Positions 25,757 through 34,937 of a stretch of DNA of 64,000 nucleotides are shown here, piece after piece. Source of the stretch: Actinocrinis sp035946395. Lineage in GTDB: Bacteria; Actinomycetota; Actinomycetes; Streptomycetales; Catenulisporaceae. The notes beneath the pieces are model-generated. The model made no database searches and was not told the origin of the DNA. It worked only from the letters and a program-made list of their open reading frames with translations. Made by a program: the position numbers and the translations under genes. Positions within the stretch are counted from its first letter, which is position 1. The number at the start of each line of letters is the position of its first letter. The stretch covers positions 1-64,000 of the forward strand of contig NZ_DASYZI010000320.1 in NCBI RefSeq assembly GCF_035946395.1, read 5' to 3'.

Positions 25757-28171
25757 TCACTCGGTACGCAGGGCGGCGGCGGTTCGTGTCGCCGCCGCCC
25801 AGCTGGCCGGGAGCATCGCGCCGCCGAGCGCGATGGCCAGGCCGCCGAGCCCGAGCAGCACGGTCTCGACGCCGCTGTAGACCGTCAGGATGGAGTGCGG
25901 CAGGTTGGTGCCCGCCGCATGCCCCATCACCGGCAGCACGTAGTCGTGCAGCGCGATGCCGACGGGCACGCCGACGATCCCGGCCAGCAGGCCGATCGGC
26001 GCCATGGAGCTGAGCACCATCGCGATGGTCTGCCGCAGCGTCATCCCCACCGCCTTGTAGACGCCGAGGTCGTGGATGCGCTCGCGGGTCTCCAGGACGG
26101 CCGTGTTGAGCACGGCCAGTGCGGCCACCACGACCAGCAGGCCGGTCAGGATGGCGATCATCCCGTCGAGCAGGACGAAGATCGCGTCCTTGGAGCGGAT
26201 CGCGTTGTCCTGCGCGTGCCCGCCGATCGGGTCCAGCACGTTGTTCAGTGCGCTGACGTAGGCGGCGTGGCCGGTGCCCGGCTTGAGCATGACGTCGAAT
26301 TCGTGCGACTGCTTGGCCGGATCGACCGCGGAGACGGTGCGCAGGTCGGTCACCACGTCCATGCCCTGATCCGAAGTGTCGAAGACCTCTCCGACGATCC
26401 GCACCGGGATCGCCGTGCCCTTGTCGGTCAGGGTGATCGTCGAGCCGATGCGGGTGCCGGTGACTTCGAGGAAGCGCGTCGGCACGACCGCCTGTCCCGG
26501 GCCGGTGAACCAGGACCCGGAGATCAGCTCGTACCGGTTCGACGAGTCGCCTTCCAGCAGTTGCACGCTCGTCGCTCCGGAGACGCCGGAGACCGTGAGC
26601 TCGTAGCGCGAGACACCAGACCACGAGCGCGTCCCGGGCTGCGCGGCGATGGCCGCCGCCACGGCGGCGGAATCCGCTGCCGCAGGCGCGGTGCCGCCTC
26701 CCTTCGGCCCTACGGTGGTCGTTCCCGAATCCGGGCCTCCGTCGGAGAGAAACACGTTGACGTCCGCCGACCCGTCGCGCGAGATGCCGGCGTGCACCCG
26801 CTGCAACGACGTGGCCAGGCCGAAGGCGAAGGTCACAGCGGTGGCCCCGAACACGACCGCGGCGGCGACCGCGAGCGTGCGCGCCGGGCGGGTGAAGGGG
26901 CTGCCCAGGCCCAGGCCGACCGCGCGCGGCAGCGGCAGCCGACCGAGCACCCGGCGCGCGAAGCGGCCACGTCCCGCGCGCGGGGTGCGTCCCATCGCGA
27001 TGGCGTCGACGGCGCGCAGCCGCCCGGCGCGCAATGCGGGGGCGAACGCGGTGGCCGCGACGATGACGAGCGCCGCGCAGACCGCCGCCACGTCGATCCA
27101 GGGCGCGACGACCTGCGGTGGCGTGCCGAACACCTCGTCCTCGCGGCGCAGCAGCGGGACGGCGAGGACGTTGCCGAGCACGACGCCGAGTCCGATGCCC
27201 ACGGCCGACGGGATCAGCGCCTGCGCGAGGTAGGCGCGCACGACCTGCGACGGGGTGAATCCCAGGGCCTTGAGGATGCCGATGCGGCGCAGCGAGGCGC
27301 CGACCGAGCCGCTGACCACGTTGCCGACGATGAGCACCGACATGACCAGCCCGAGCACGCCGAAAGCGACCATGAACGGCACGATCGGCGCGGTGCTCGA
27401 CTCCGCGCTGAGCTTGGCGTTGAGATAGGACAGCGATCCGGTCAGCGCGCCGGCCGGCAGCGCGTCCGCCAGGGTGCCGCGGTCCGCCACGATCTGCGCG
27501 TCGGTGCCGGCGCTCGCGAAGCGGTAGAGCATCTGGAACGTCGGTGCCGCGCCCGCAGCGCGCAGCGCCGGGACCTCGGCGGGCTCGACCCAGGCGTCGG
27601 CGGTGCCGGTGACCGACTGTGCGACCCCGACGATGGTCAGGTTCGGGCTGCCGGGCAGTTGCGGGAACGACAGAACGGCGCCGACCAGTTGGTTCGGCCC
27701 GAAGACGTCGGCGGACAGGACGGCCTGCCCCGGCCCGGTGACCCAATGCCCGTCGAGCAGCGTCAGGTCGTCGACCGGCCCGCCCGGATCCGCCCGGCCG
27801 GCGATGGACATCGGCGGCAGGCCGACGTCTCCCCCGAGCGCCGTGCTGTTCACGTGGCCCTGGTCGACGGTCACGGTCGGATAGGGACCTGACGCGGCGG
27901 TGACGCCCGCGGCGTGGCCGGTCGCGGCGATCTGCGTGCTCGTCGCCTTCGTGCCGTCGAACTGCGCGGCCAGGTGCGCGCCGTGCTGCCCGGAGAAAGC
28001 GTGGTCGAAGGGTGCCCGCGATGCCGCGAGCAACCCGATGGCGAGCACGGCGGACGTGACGGCCATCATCGTGGACAGCACCAGCACGAGCGTCTGGACT
28101 CTGCGGCGGCCGACGCCCGCGCGCACCACGCGGCCGAGCGCTCCGCCGAAGCCGAAGCCGATCCGGCTCAT
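25757..28171 (-). CDS. ABC transporter permease, MacB/FtsX type
   Basis: An 804-residue permease. There is one membrane helix near residues 20-45, then a large extracytoplasmic MacB-PCD-like domain, three helices of the first FtsX domain, a further helix and second periplasmic-type domain, and a C-terminal FtsX domain ending with helices such as IALGGAMLPASWAAA. This two-FtsX layout is typical of actinobacterial lipoprotein or antibiotic-resistance exporters. Its ATG overlaps the ATPase stop in an ATGA, so both are coupled. It converges with the copper-radical oxidase gene. Confidence 0.86.
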   Translation of the reverse strand: MSRIGFGFGGALGRVVRAGVGRRRVQTLVLVLSTMMAVTSAVLAIGLLAASRAPFDHAFSGQHGAHLAAQFDGTKATSTQIAATGHAAGVTAASGPYPTVTVDQGHVNSTALGGDVGLPPMSIAGRADPGGPVDDLTLLDGHWVTGPGQAVLSADVFGPNQLVGAVLSFPQLPGSPNLTIVGVAQSVTGTADAWVEPAEVPALRAAGAAPTFQMLYRFASAGTDAQIVADRGTLADALPAGALTGSLSYLNAKLSAESSTAPIVPFMVAFGVLGLVMSVLIVGNVVSGSVGASLRRIGILKALGFTPSQVVRAYLAQALIPSAVGIGLGVVLGNVLAVPLLRREDEVFGTPPQVVAPWIDVAAVCAALVIVAATAFAPALRAGRLRAVDAIAMGRTPRAGRGRFARRVLGRLPLPRAVGLGLGSPFTRPARTLAVAAAVVFGATAVTFAFGLATSLQRVHAGISRDGSADVNVFLSDGGPDSGTTTVGPKGGGTAPAAADSAAVAAAIAAQPGTRSWSGVSRYELTVSGVSGATSVQLLEGDSSNRYELISGSWFTGPGQAVVPTRFLEVTGTRIGSTITLTDKGTAIPVRIVGEVFDTSDQGMDVVTDLRTVSAVDPAKQSHEFDVMLKPGTGHAAYVSALNNVLDPIGGHAQDNAIRSKDAIFVLLDGMIAILTGLLVVVAALAVLNTAVLETRERIHDLGVYKAVGMTLRQTIAMVLSSMAPIGLLAGIVGVPVGIALHDYVLPVMGHAAGTNLPHSILTVYSGVETVLLGLGGLAIALGGAMLPASWAAATRTAAALRTE

Positions 28172-28881
28172 CGCGCTCCCCCGGCCGGCCCGGCGACGCT
28201 CGGCACCGCGCTGTCGGAGGCGATCCGGCCGTCGACGAGCCGGATGGTGCGCGTGGCGCAGGACTCTGCGAGCTGGATGTCGTGGGTGACCAGCAGGATG
28301 GTCTGGCCGTCCTGGTTCAGCTCGGACAGCAGTTCCCTGACGTCGCGGCCGGAGGCGGTGTCCAGGGCGCCGGTCGGCTCGTCGGCCAGCAGCAGCGCCG
28401 GGCGGTTGATCAACGCCCTGGCGACGGCGACACGCTGACGCTCGCCGCCGGACAGGCGCCCGGGGTAGGCGTGCGCGTGCCGGTCGATGCCGAGCGTTTC
28501 GAGCAGTTCCGCGGCCCGGGCGCGGGCCCGCGCGCGAGGCATGCCGCTCAGCTGCGCGGGCAGCATCACGTTGTCCGCCACGGTCAGGTCGTCGAGCAGG
28601 TTGAAGAACTGGAAGACCATGCCGATGCGGTCCCGGCGGTACTTCGCGGAGCCGCTCTCCCCGAGCCCGTCCACGCGCAGGCCCTCCACCAGTACGCTGC
28701 CGGCCGTGGGCCGGTCCAGCCCGGCGATCATGTTCAGCACGGTGGACTTGCCGCTGCCGGACGGCCCGAGGATCGCCACGGCCTCGCCGCGCTCCACCGA
28801 CAGGGACAGGTCGTCCACGGCGGGCGGCCCGTCGTCGTATCTCTTGCTCACCTGGCGCAGTTCGATCAGCGGCGCGTCCAC
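28168..28881 (-). CDS. ABC transporter ATP-binding protein
   Basis: About 237 residues of the LolD/MacB ATPase type. Walker A GPSGSGKST, Q-loop FQFFNLLDDLTV, signature LSGGERQRVAVARAL, Walker B LLADEPTGALD and the switch HD in VTHDIQLAE are intact. I chose the GTG at 28881, which has AAGGAG six bases upstream; an ATG at 28896 in the same frame lacks a ribosome site. The divergent two-component system and this exporter fit the common cell-envelope-stress sensing plus export arrangement. Confidence 0.86.
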   Translation of the reverse strand: MDAPLIELRQVSKRYDDGPPAVDDLSLSVERGEAVAILGPSGSGKSTVLNMIAGLDRPTAGSVLVEGLRVDGLGESGSAKYRRDRIGMVFQFFNLLDDLTVADNVMLPAQLSGMPRARARARAAELLETLGIDRHAHAYPGRLSGGERQRVAVARALINRPALLLADEPTGALDTASGRDVRELLSELNQDGQTILLVTHDIQLAESCATRTIRLVDGRIASDSAVPSVAGPAGGAR

Positions 28882-29054
28882 GCCGGTCTCCTTCATCCGA
28901 GTTCCACAGGCATCCAAAAACACAGGCACCAACAACACGGGTTCCAACAACTGCGTCACCCCTGGCGGGGTCGAAGGTAGGCGCCAGGCAGGTGCGCGCA
29001 CGTCGGCCGCCCGGCCGAGATCTGCTACCGCGCCGGACGCATGGGCGCACGCGT

Positions 29055-29080
29055 CATCCCGTGGATGTATTCGCGGGATG
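29055..29080. promoter_or_regulatory. Inverted repeat in divergent promoter region
   Basis: CATCCCG (29055-29061) and CGGGATG (29074-29080) are perfect inverted repeats 12 bases apart. The half-site GGGATGTRCG recurs directly near 29076 and 29101. It lies between the ABC operon and the sensor kinase and is a candidate site for the adjacent NarL-type regulator. Confidence 0.4.
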
Positions 29081-29170
29081 TACGGTCTCAACCTGCGGGA
29101 GGGATGTGCGCATCGACCCGGCGAACGACAATGACCCCGTGACGGTGACGGTGGTGGCGAGGATGAAGCG

Positions 29171-30472
29171 ATGAAGATCAGGGCCGGCGTCACGCGGATG
29201 GCCGGCGGCCTGCGGCAGCAGGCGGGCGAGGTGCTGCGCCCGACCCGGCCGCTGCCCGCGCCGACGCTGAGGATGTGGTACTTCGACGCGGCGCTCGCCT
29301 TCGTGCTGGCCGCGATCGCCGTGCGCTCCGTCGAACTCCAGCAGCAGCGCGGCATGGTCGCGTTCCCGTCGCCCGACGGCGGGATGGTCGTCTACCCCGC
29401 CATGTCGTCCGGCGCGTCGATCTCGTCACTCGTGCTCGCGATGCTGGCCTCGGCGACGCTGGTACTGCGCCGCAGGTACCCGTTGCTCGTGTTCTGGATC
29501 GTGCTCGTGTCGACGCTGAGGCTCGACAACGCGCCGACGGTCCTGTTCTTCACCGTCATCATCGCTGCGTACACGGCGGCGGCGTACAGCCCGTACCGGA
29601 CGGCCGCGATCGGCAGCCTGATGCTGGCCGCGGTGATCGTGGCGAGCACGCTACGGTCGACCCTCCCGCAGATCCCGAATGCGCTCGGGCCGTTCCTCAT
29701 CCTGCTGCCGATCGCCTGGGTGGCGAGCACGATGCGCAGCTGGAAGCAGCAGGCAGCCGACAGCCTGGCCCGGCTGCGCGCGGTGGAGGCGGGCCAGGAG
29801 CGGGCGACGCGCGAGGCGGTGGAACTGGAGCGCGCACGGATCGCGCGGGAGCTGCACGACGTGGTCACGCACAACGTCAGCGTGATGGTGGTGCAGGCCG
29901 GAGCGGCGCGTAAGGTCATGGACGCCGAACCGGAGCAGGCCACGCAGGCACTGCTGGCGGTGGAGGCCAGCGGACGCACCGCGATGGCCGAGCTGCGCCA
30001 GGTGATGGGCCTGCTGACCAGCGCGGCGAGTGGGGCCGACGGCGCGGACTGCGGGCTCGACGGGGAGGCGAAGCTCACACCGCAGCCCGATCTCGACCAG
30101 CTTGAGGCCCTGGTCGGCCGGGTGCGCGGGACCGGCGTGCCGGTCACCCTCACGTTCACCGGCACGCCGCAGCCGCTGCCGCCTGGAGTCGGGTTGGCCG
30201 CCTATCGGGTGGTGCAGGAGGCGCTGACGAACACGGTCAAGCACGCGGTCGGCGCGTCGGCACAGGTCACCGTCGACTATGAGGCGCAGCGGCTGCGGCT
30301 GGAGATCGCCGATACCGGGGGCGTGCCCCGTGAGCCGGCCGCGGCCGGAAACCGCAGGGGCCTGATCGGGCTGCGGGAGCGGCTGGCCGTGTACGGCGGG
30401 AGTCTCGAAGCGGCGCGGCGGCCGACCGGCGGATTCCGGGTCACCGCGGTCATCCCGCTGGAGGCCCAGTGA
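29171..30472 (+). CDS. NarL-type sensor histidine kinase
   Basis: A 433-residue membrane kinase. Four or more hydrophobic segments occupy residues 36-190. The HisKA_3 dimerisation helix holds the phosphorylated histidine, H229, in RIARELHDVVTHN. The HATPase domain shows EALTNTVKHA (N-box), IADTGG and RGLIGLRERLAVYGG. It has no periplasmic loop of note, typical of intramembrane-sensing kinases that pair with MacB/FtsX-like exporters, and such an exporter is divergent here. It overlaps the response regulator by 4 bases. Confidence 0.88.
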   Translation: MKIRAGVTRMAGGLRQQAGEVLRPTRPLPAPTLRMWYFDAALAFVLAAIAVRSVELQQQRGMVAFPSPDGGMVVYPAMSSGASISSLVLAMLASATLVLRRRYPLLVFWIVLVSTLRLDNAPTVLFFTVIIAAYTAAAYSPYRTAAIGSLMLAAVIVASTLRSTLPQIPNALGPFLILLPIAWVASTMRSWKQQAADSLARLRAVEAGQERATREAVELERARIARELHDVVTHNVSVMVVQAGAARKVMDAEPEQATQALLAVEASGRTAMAELRQVMGLLTSAASGADGADCGLDGEAKLTPQPDLDQLEALVGRVRGTGVPVTLTFTGTPQPLPPGVGLAAYRVVQEALTNTVKHAVGASAQVTVDYEAQRLRLEIADTGGVPREPAAAGNRRGLIGLRERLAVYGGSLEAARRPTGGFRVTAVIPLEAQ

Positions 30473-31311
30473 CCGCGAGCGGATCAGCGGCCGAGAGAGA
30501 CGCGGCGCTCCAACGAGACGCGGTGCTCCAGCGAAACACGGGGGTCCGGCGAAACACGGCGTCCGATGCTCCATTGCGAGTCGTGATCGCCGATGACCAG
30601 GCGCTGGTGCGCACCGGCTTCCGGATGATCCTCGCGGCCGACGGGATCGAAGTCTGCGCCGAGGTGGCGAACGGTCTTGAGGCGGTCGAGGCGACCCGGC
30701 GCACCCGTCCCGACGTGGTGCTGATGGACATCCGGATGCCCGGATTGGACGGCCTTGAGGCGACCCGGCGGATCATCGGCAGTTCCGGGCCGCGCAACCG
30801 AGAGACAGGCGGCCGAGAGGCAGGCGACCGGGAGACGGACCACCGGCCACGTGTCATCATCCTGACGACGTTCGACCTCGACCGGTACGTGTACGAAGCG
30901 CTCAACGCCGGAGCGAGCGGTTTCCTGCTCAAGGACGTGACACCGGAGCACCTGGTCAGCGCGGTGCACCTGGTGCGATCCGGAGACGCGCTGCTGGCGC
31001 CGTCGATCACCCGGCGGCTGGTCGAGCGTTTCGCGCGGCCCGACGCGCAGACGCGGGCGCACACGCCGCACCGCGACCTCGCCGCACTCACCCCGCGCGA
31101 GCTGGAGGTGCTGCAACAGCTCGGCAGGGGCCTGAGCAACGCGGAGCTCGCGGCGCGCTTCCAGTTGAGCGAGGCGACGGTGAAGACGCACGTGGCGCGG
31201 ATCCTCGCCAAGCTCCAGCTGCGCGACCGGGCGCAGGCGGTGGTCGTGGCGTACGAAAGCGGCCTGGTCCGTCCCGGCGACGAGGATCAGGTGCCGGAAC
31301 GGACCAGGTAG
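30469..31311 (+). CDS. NarL/FixJ response regulator with two repeat-derived insertions
   Basis: A 280-residue regulator. The receiver domain has acidic residues D42-D43, phosphorylated D87 in VVLMDIRMPG, the Thr region IILTTFD and Lys in FLLKDV. A LuxR-type HTH follows (LTPRELEVLQQLGRGLSNAE). Two features are unusual: a 35-residue N-terminal extension made of four 6-residue repeats, and an insertion of about 20 residues (around 103-124) made of 5-residue repeats between receiver helix 3 and the next strand. Both come from tandem DNA duplications. The GTG start overlaps the kinase stop; the true start could be further in. Confidence 0.85.
   Translation: MTASGSAAERDAALQRDAVLQRNTGVRRNTASDAPLRVVIADDQALVRTGFRMILAADGIEVCAEVANGLEAVEATRRTRPDVVLMDIRMPGLDGLEATRRIIGSSGPRNRETGGREAGDRETDHRPRVIILTTFDLDRYVYEALNAGASGFLLKDVTPEHLVSAVHLVRSGDALLAPSITRRLVERFARPDAQTRAHTPHRDLAALTPRELEVLQQLGRGLSNAELAARFQLSEATVKTHVARILAKLQLRDRAQAVVVAYESGLVRPGDEDQVPERTR
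30495..30566 (+). repeat. Four in-frame 18-bp tandem repeats
   Basis: Units at 30495, 30513, 30531 and 30549 encode ERDAAL, QRDAVL, QRNTGV and RRNTAS, the N-terminal extension of the response regulator. Confidence 0.8.
30795..30839 (+). repeat. Three in-frame 15-bp tandem repeats
   Basis: Units at 30795, 30810 and 30825 encode the RETGG-REAGD-RETDH insertion within the receiver domain of the response regulator. Confidence 0.75.
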
Positions 31312-31327
31312 TCGGACCGAGCGGGAA

Positions 31328-31867
31328 TCAGGCGCGGCTCGGGACGGATTCGCGGCGCGCGGGGCGGGCGACCGCGACCAGTGCCGCGGCGGCTAGGACC
31401 ATCACGGCGACGCCGTATTCGCGCCCCGCTGGGAGCAGACCGCCGTGCACGATGAGGAAGCCGCCGATCACGGCCGGCAGGCCCAGGGCGAGGTAGGACG
31501 CGACGTAGACCGTCGAGAGCAGTCCGGAGCGCTCGTGCGGCGCGGCCAACGGGACGACCGTGCGGACCGTGCCCTGGAACCCGGAGCCGAAGCCCGCGCC
31601 CGCGACGACCGCGCCGGCGAAGAACACCAGGCTGGACTTTGCCTCCATGCCGAGCAGCGTGACGCCGACGCCGACGAACAGCGAGGCGGTGCCGAGCAGC
31701 ATCACGGTGCGCGGCCGGGCGTTTCGCAGCAGCAGCACGGCCAGCGCGCCGCTGCCGGCGAGGACGAACAGCGACAGCCCGCCGAGGACCGGCGAGCGCG
31801 ATCCCGTGACCACGCCGACCACCGCCGGGCCGACCGAGGCGTAGAACCCGCGGCGCCCGGGAGTGCG
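31328..31867 (-). pseudogene. MFS transporter remnant, C-terminal half
   Basis: The open frame encodes about 180 residues that look like transmembrane helices 7-12 of a major facilitator: FYASVGPAVVGVVTG, SLFVLAGSGALAVLLLRNA, LVFFAGAVVAGAGFGSGFQ and YLALGLPAVIGGFLIVHGG. The frame is closed upstream by TAG at 31868-31870 and no N-terminal helices are found beyond it. A 400-residue family member has lost its first half, so this is probably a decayed gene. A start at GTG/ATG near 31822 would yield a 164-residue protein of doubtful function. Confidence 0.7.
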
Positions 31868-31975
31868 CTAAAGATCTTGGCTGACCAGTGCGATGGCCAT
31901 CCGCACACAGAGGACAAGGCGCCGGGGCGCCCTCAGGAGGCCTGCGGGCGCCCGGTACCACAGCCAGCCGGCTGC

Positions 31976-32006
31976 GTTCGATCAACCGCTGTGTTCGATC
32001 AACCGC
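31976..32006. repeat. 14-bp direct repeat
   Basis: GTTCGATCAACCGC occurs at 31976-31989 and 31993-32006, at a period of 17 bases, next to the breakpoint of the MFS remnant. Confidence 0.7.
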
Positions 32007-32055
32007 GTGGGGCCAACCGCACCCGGCCAGGACCTTCAGCGCCCGCCCAAACGCG

Positions 32056-33582
32056 CTAACGCATCCAGGCGGTGTGTCGGGCGTTGTCCGCCTGCTTCCA
32101 GGCCTTGCGAGCTTGTTCACGCGACTCGTCCGCACGCTCGGCTTCACGGCCGTACAAGAGGCCGTACGTGAAGGCGTTCTCGCGGGAGGAGTTCGCTTGG
32201 AAAGCGAGCTGACGGACGGCCTGACGCGCGATCACCGTGTCCTGATGGTCGCCTAACGTCGTCTGGACGTTCTTTAGCGCCTTCACCGTGCGCCGCGCCT
32301 CCTTCCCCACCGCAGGAGCCACAGTCTCGACGGCGTAACGCGCCCGCTTGGCGGCCTTGCGCGCCTCGTGCAACGCGATGTCCTGCGGCTCACCTTCCGG
32401 GGCAGCGTGCGCGTCGTCCATACGGCGGCGCGTGCGCCGGAAGACGCGCTGGACCAGCGGCGGTAGGACAGCGGCGGCCTTCCGCCCGGCGGCCAGGGTC
32501 AGCGCGGCAGGGGTCGTCAGCCGGTCGAGGCTGTCCAGCAGCGCCAGGTAGCGGTCCGAGCCGAGCGCTTCGAGCAGCAGTTCGCGGGCCTCGGCCTGGC
32601 GTGGCGCGAAGTGGCCGTCGATACGGCGGCGTACCGGTTCCACGGCCAGCTCGGCCGGCAGCGAGTCGAGGCCGGCCGTCAGGTGCTCCCGCAGGACCTC
32701 GTCGTCGCGAGCCCGGCCCAGCACTTCGCCAAGCCACCGCAGCTCGCCGATCAGCGGCTCGGTCTCCTCTTGGCGCAGCAGCCCGCGGAAGGTCTGCAAT
32801 GCGCTGCGCAGCCGGCGGGCGCAGACCCGCATCTGGTGGACCGAGTCCGGCAGGTCGCGGCGCACCATCGGATCCCAGGAGAGCAGCGCCTCCACCTGGC
32901 CGCGCAGATAGGCGAGCAGCACCTCCCCCGCCGACGACGAGCCGGTCGGCTCCCGCTCGACGGCCGTGGCGGGGAGCCGGTCGGAAAGCACGGCCTCCAG
33001 TTTGGATGCGTGCCGCGAGCGGCGCAGGCCACTGCGACGCAGCCGCCGGTCGGCCGCCTTCAGCAGTCGCAGCCCGCCGTCGCCGCCGCCGTCGGCGAGT
33101 TCCACCTCGACCTCGTTCCAGCTGACCCGCACTGCGGGCTCACCGATCATGGTCTGCGCGACCACCTGGTCGACGACCACCTCGGCCAGCGCCACGCCGC
33201 CCCGGTCGCGCAGCCTGCTGCTCTGCCGGGTCGTGGTGATCCGCGCGACAGGCCGCACCGGACGCCCGCGCAGCCGCGCGGTCAACAGCGTGGTGAACTC
33301 GCCCGGTATCTGCTCATCAGGCGGCAGCCGCAGCTCCGCGCGACTGCCGGAGCCTTCCGGCAGCTTCACGTGCCAACCCGCGTCGTCGCCACCGAGCCGC
33401 CGGCGCATGGTGATGCCGACCCGCGCCAGGTCGAGGGCGTCGGTGTCGTAGTACGTCGCCTCCAGGATCTGCTCGTCGGGCTCCGACTGGGTGTCGACCT
33501 GCGGCAGGCCGGTCAGATCGGGCAGCGGCGCCCCAGGGGCCGCATCGTACTTCCATTCGATCTCGCGGATTTCGGTGGCCAT
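32056..33582 (-). CDS. CYTH and CHAD domain protein
   Basis: A 508-residue protein. The N-terminal CYTH/triphosphate tunnel domain (about 1-200) begins with IREIEWKYD, a form of the ExExK motif, and includes YYDTDALDLARVGITMRRR. The C-terminal CHAD domain (about 225-500) is a histidine-rich helical bundle with conserved segments such as VHQMRVCARRLRSALQTFR and LHEARKAAKRARYAVE. CHAD domains bind polyphosphate, and CYTH domains can hydrolyse triphosphates, so a role in polyphosphate metabolism or granules is likely. The ATG at 33582 starts the CYTH motif directly. Confidence 0.87.
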   Translation of the reverse strand: MATEIREIEWKYDAAPGAPLPDLTGLPQVDTQSEPDEQILEATYYDTDALDLARVGITMRRRLGGDDAGWHVKLPEGSGSRAELRLPPDEQIPGEFTTLLTARLRGRPVRPVARITTTRQSSRLRDRGGVALAEVVVDQVVAQTMIGEPAVRVSWNEVEVELADGGGDGGLRLLKAADRRLRRSGLRRSRHASKLEAVLSDRLPATAVEREPTGSSSAGEVLLAYLRGQVEALLSWDPMVRRDLPDSVHQMRVCARRLRSALQTFRGLLRQEETEPLIGELRWLGEVLGRARDDEVLREHLTAGLDSLPAELAVEPVRRRIDGHFAPRQAEARELLLEALGSDRYLALLDSLDRLTTPAALTLAAGRKAAAVLPPLVQRVFRRTRRRMDDAHAAPEGEPQDIALHEARKAAKRARYAVETVAPAVGKEARRTVKALKNVQTTLGDHQDTVIARQAVRQLAFQANSSRENAFTYGLLYGREAERADESREQARKAWKQADNARHTAWMR

Positions 33583-33682
33583 GAATACTGGCCTACCCGC
33601 CTGTGCGTGCCCCATCCGCAGAAACTCACGTACGGCGCAGCGCAGTGCACCCGCGGGGCGCAACGCGCCGGGCCCAGCCCGG

Positions 33683-33707
33683 ATCAGCCCGCCTCGGCGC
33701 GGCTGAT
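33683..33707 (-). terminator. Small hairpin after methyltransferase gene
   Basis: ATCAGCC (33683-33689) pairs with GGCTGAT (33701-33707), 5 bases beyond the minus-strand stop. A modest stem without a T tract. Confidence 0.4.
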
Positions 33708-33711
33708 ACGG

Positions 33712-34500
33712 TCAGGGGATGCGGGCGAGCCCGCCGTAGTGCGGCAGCCGCAGCTTCACCGGCGTGTCACCGGACTCCGGATGCCACCCGGTGACGACCA
33801 CCACGCCGGGCTCGACCAGTTCGAGGCCGTCGAACCAGGAGGTGATCCGCTCCCGGCTGCGGGAGGTGATCGGACTGGTGGAGGAGTTGTAGACCTTGTA
33901 GACCGAGTCGGTCTCGGTGTCGTCGAAGTCCTCCACGCTGCCGTGCGAGATCGTCAGGTAGCTGCCGGAGGGCAGCGCCGCGCGGTACCGGGCCACCAGC
34001 CGGTCCGGGTCGTCGTCCTCCGGGATGTACGGCAGCACCGAGGCCATGATCAGGCCGAGCGGCCGGTTCAGGTCCAGCAGCGCCTCGACCTGCCGCGCGC
34101 TGAGCACCGCGTCGGCGTGCCTGATGTCGGCGTGCACAATGTCGGCGCCGGGGTTGTCGGCGAGCAGCGCTTCGCTGGCGTGCACGGCGACCGGCTCGGC
34201 GTCCACGTACACGACGTGCGCACCCGGGTTCGCGGCTTGCGCGATCTCGTGCACGTTGCCTGCGGTGGGCACCCCGGAACCCAGGTCGAGGAACTGATCG
34301 ACGCCCTGCGCGACCATGTACCGTACGGCGCGGCGCAGGAAGTCGCGGTTGGCCCGCGCCGAGGCCCGCACACCGGGGAACGCCGCCTCGGCCGCCTCGG
34401 CGGCCTCGCGGTCGGCCTCGAAGTTGTGGAAGCCGCCCAGGAAGTAGTCGTACATCCGGGCCGGGTTCGGGCGCTGCGGGTCGAGCTCATGCGCGTGCAG
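33712..34500 (-). CDS. SAM-dependent methyltransferase (Methyltransf_19 / DUF574 family)
   Basis: About 262 residues. The family opening RPNPARMYDYFLGGFHNFEA is followed by the SAM-binding FLDLGSGVPTAGNVHE and the acidic VVYVDAEPVAVHASEALL. This family is expanded in Streptomyces-like genomes, and its substrates are mostly unknown. Start choice is difficult: no ATG, GTG or TTG lies close to the domain. I favour the CTG at 34500 because GGAGG sits exactly 7 bases upstream (34508-34512 on the plus strand). The alternative GTG at 34569 has no good ribosome site. Confidence 0.75.
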   Translation of the reverse strand: MHAHELDPQRPNPARMYDYFLGGFHNFEADREAAEAAEAAFPGVRASARANRDFLRRAVRYMVAQGVDQFLDLGSGVPTAGNVHEIAQAANPGAHVVYVDAEPVAVHASEALLADNPGADIVHADIRHADAVLSARQVEALLDLNRPLGLIMASVLPYIPEDDDPDRLVARYRAALPSGSYLTISHGSVEDFDDTETDSVYKVYNSSTSPITSRSRERITSWFDGLELVEPGVVVVTGWHPESGDTPVKLRLPHYGGLARIP

Positions 34501-34937
34501 GGCGTTGCCTCCTCGACAACAAGGACTGTATGCGGGACCACAGTACCCGCTGTTCGTACCATGAGGCACACCCCCTGGACGCAGACGGCCCGCAGACTGC
34601 TTCCCTGCCGGAGCTCCCGGGCTCGGCGTCGCGACGACGACGAGCCCGGAGTCTGCTCCGGCCGGGCACCGGGGACGATGCCGGTGAGCCTGCGGGCCGG
34701 GTGACTGCTTGAATTCGCCCGCCGCCCGAATCCTGTCGGGGGAGACCGGCCACCGGCCGGAGGCTCCGTCGCGGGCCGGGCGGCTAGCGGACAGCCACCT
34801 CACGCGTCCTGGCGTTACTCAACTCAGGATCACCTCCTTTCGGTGTGGCGATCACGCTATGACGGGCCACGTGATCGCGCAATGGAATTACGCCACGCAC
34901 GGTGGCGCGGCGGTGATCGGTAGGTACTGTGTTCGTC
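34501..34937. other. Divergent regulatory region with perfect Shine-Dalgarno
   Basis: About 440 bases between the methyltransferase and the PhzF gene. It contains a 15-base sequence on the minus strand (34841-34827) identical to an ideal extended Shine-Dalgarno, and a possible 12-codon leader frame. No other gene is supported. Confidence 0.5.
34784..34822 (-). CDS. Possible 12-codon leader peptide
   Basis: On the minus strand GAAAGGAGGTGATCC (34841-34827) complements the 3' end of 16S rRNA perfectly. A TTG follows at 34822, 11 bases from the GGAGG. It opens a frame of 12 codons (SNARTREVAVR after the start) ending in TAG. It lies about 285 bases before the methyltransferase. Such a strong ribosome site with only a minute frame suggests a regulatory leader, but TTG use and spacing make this tentative. 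Confidence 0.25.
   Translation of the reverse strand: MSNARTREVAVR

Noticed and set aside
34827..34841. Plus-strand match to the 3' end of 16S rRNA
   Set aside because: The 15 matching bases are not preceded by 16S sequence, so this is not an rRNA fragment; it reads as a Shine-Dalgarno on the minus strand.
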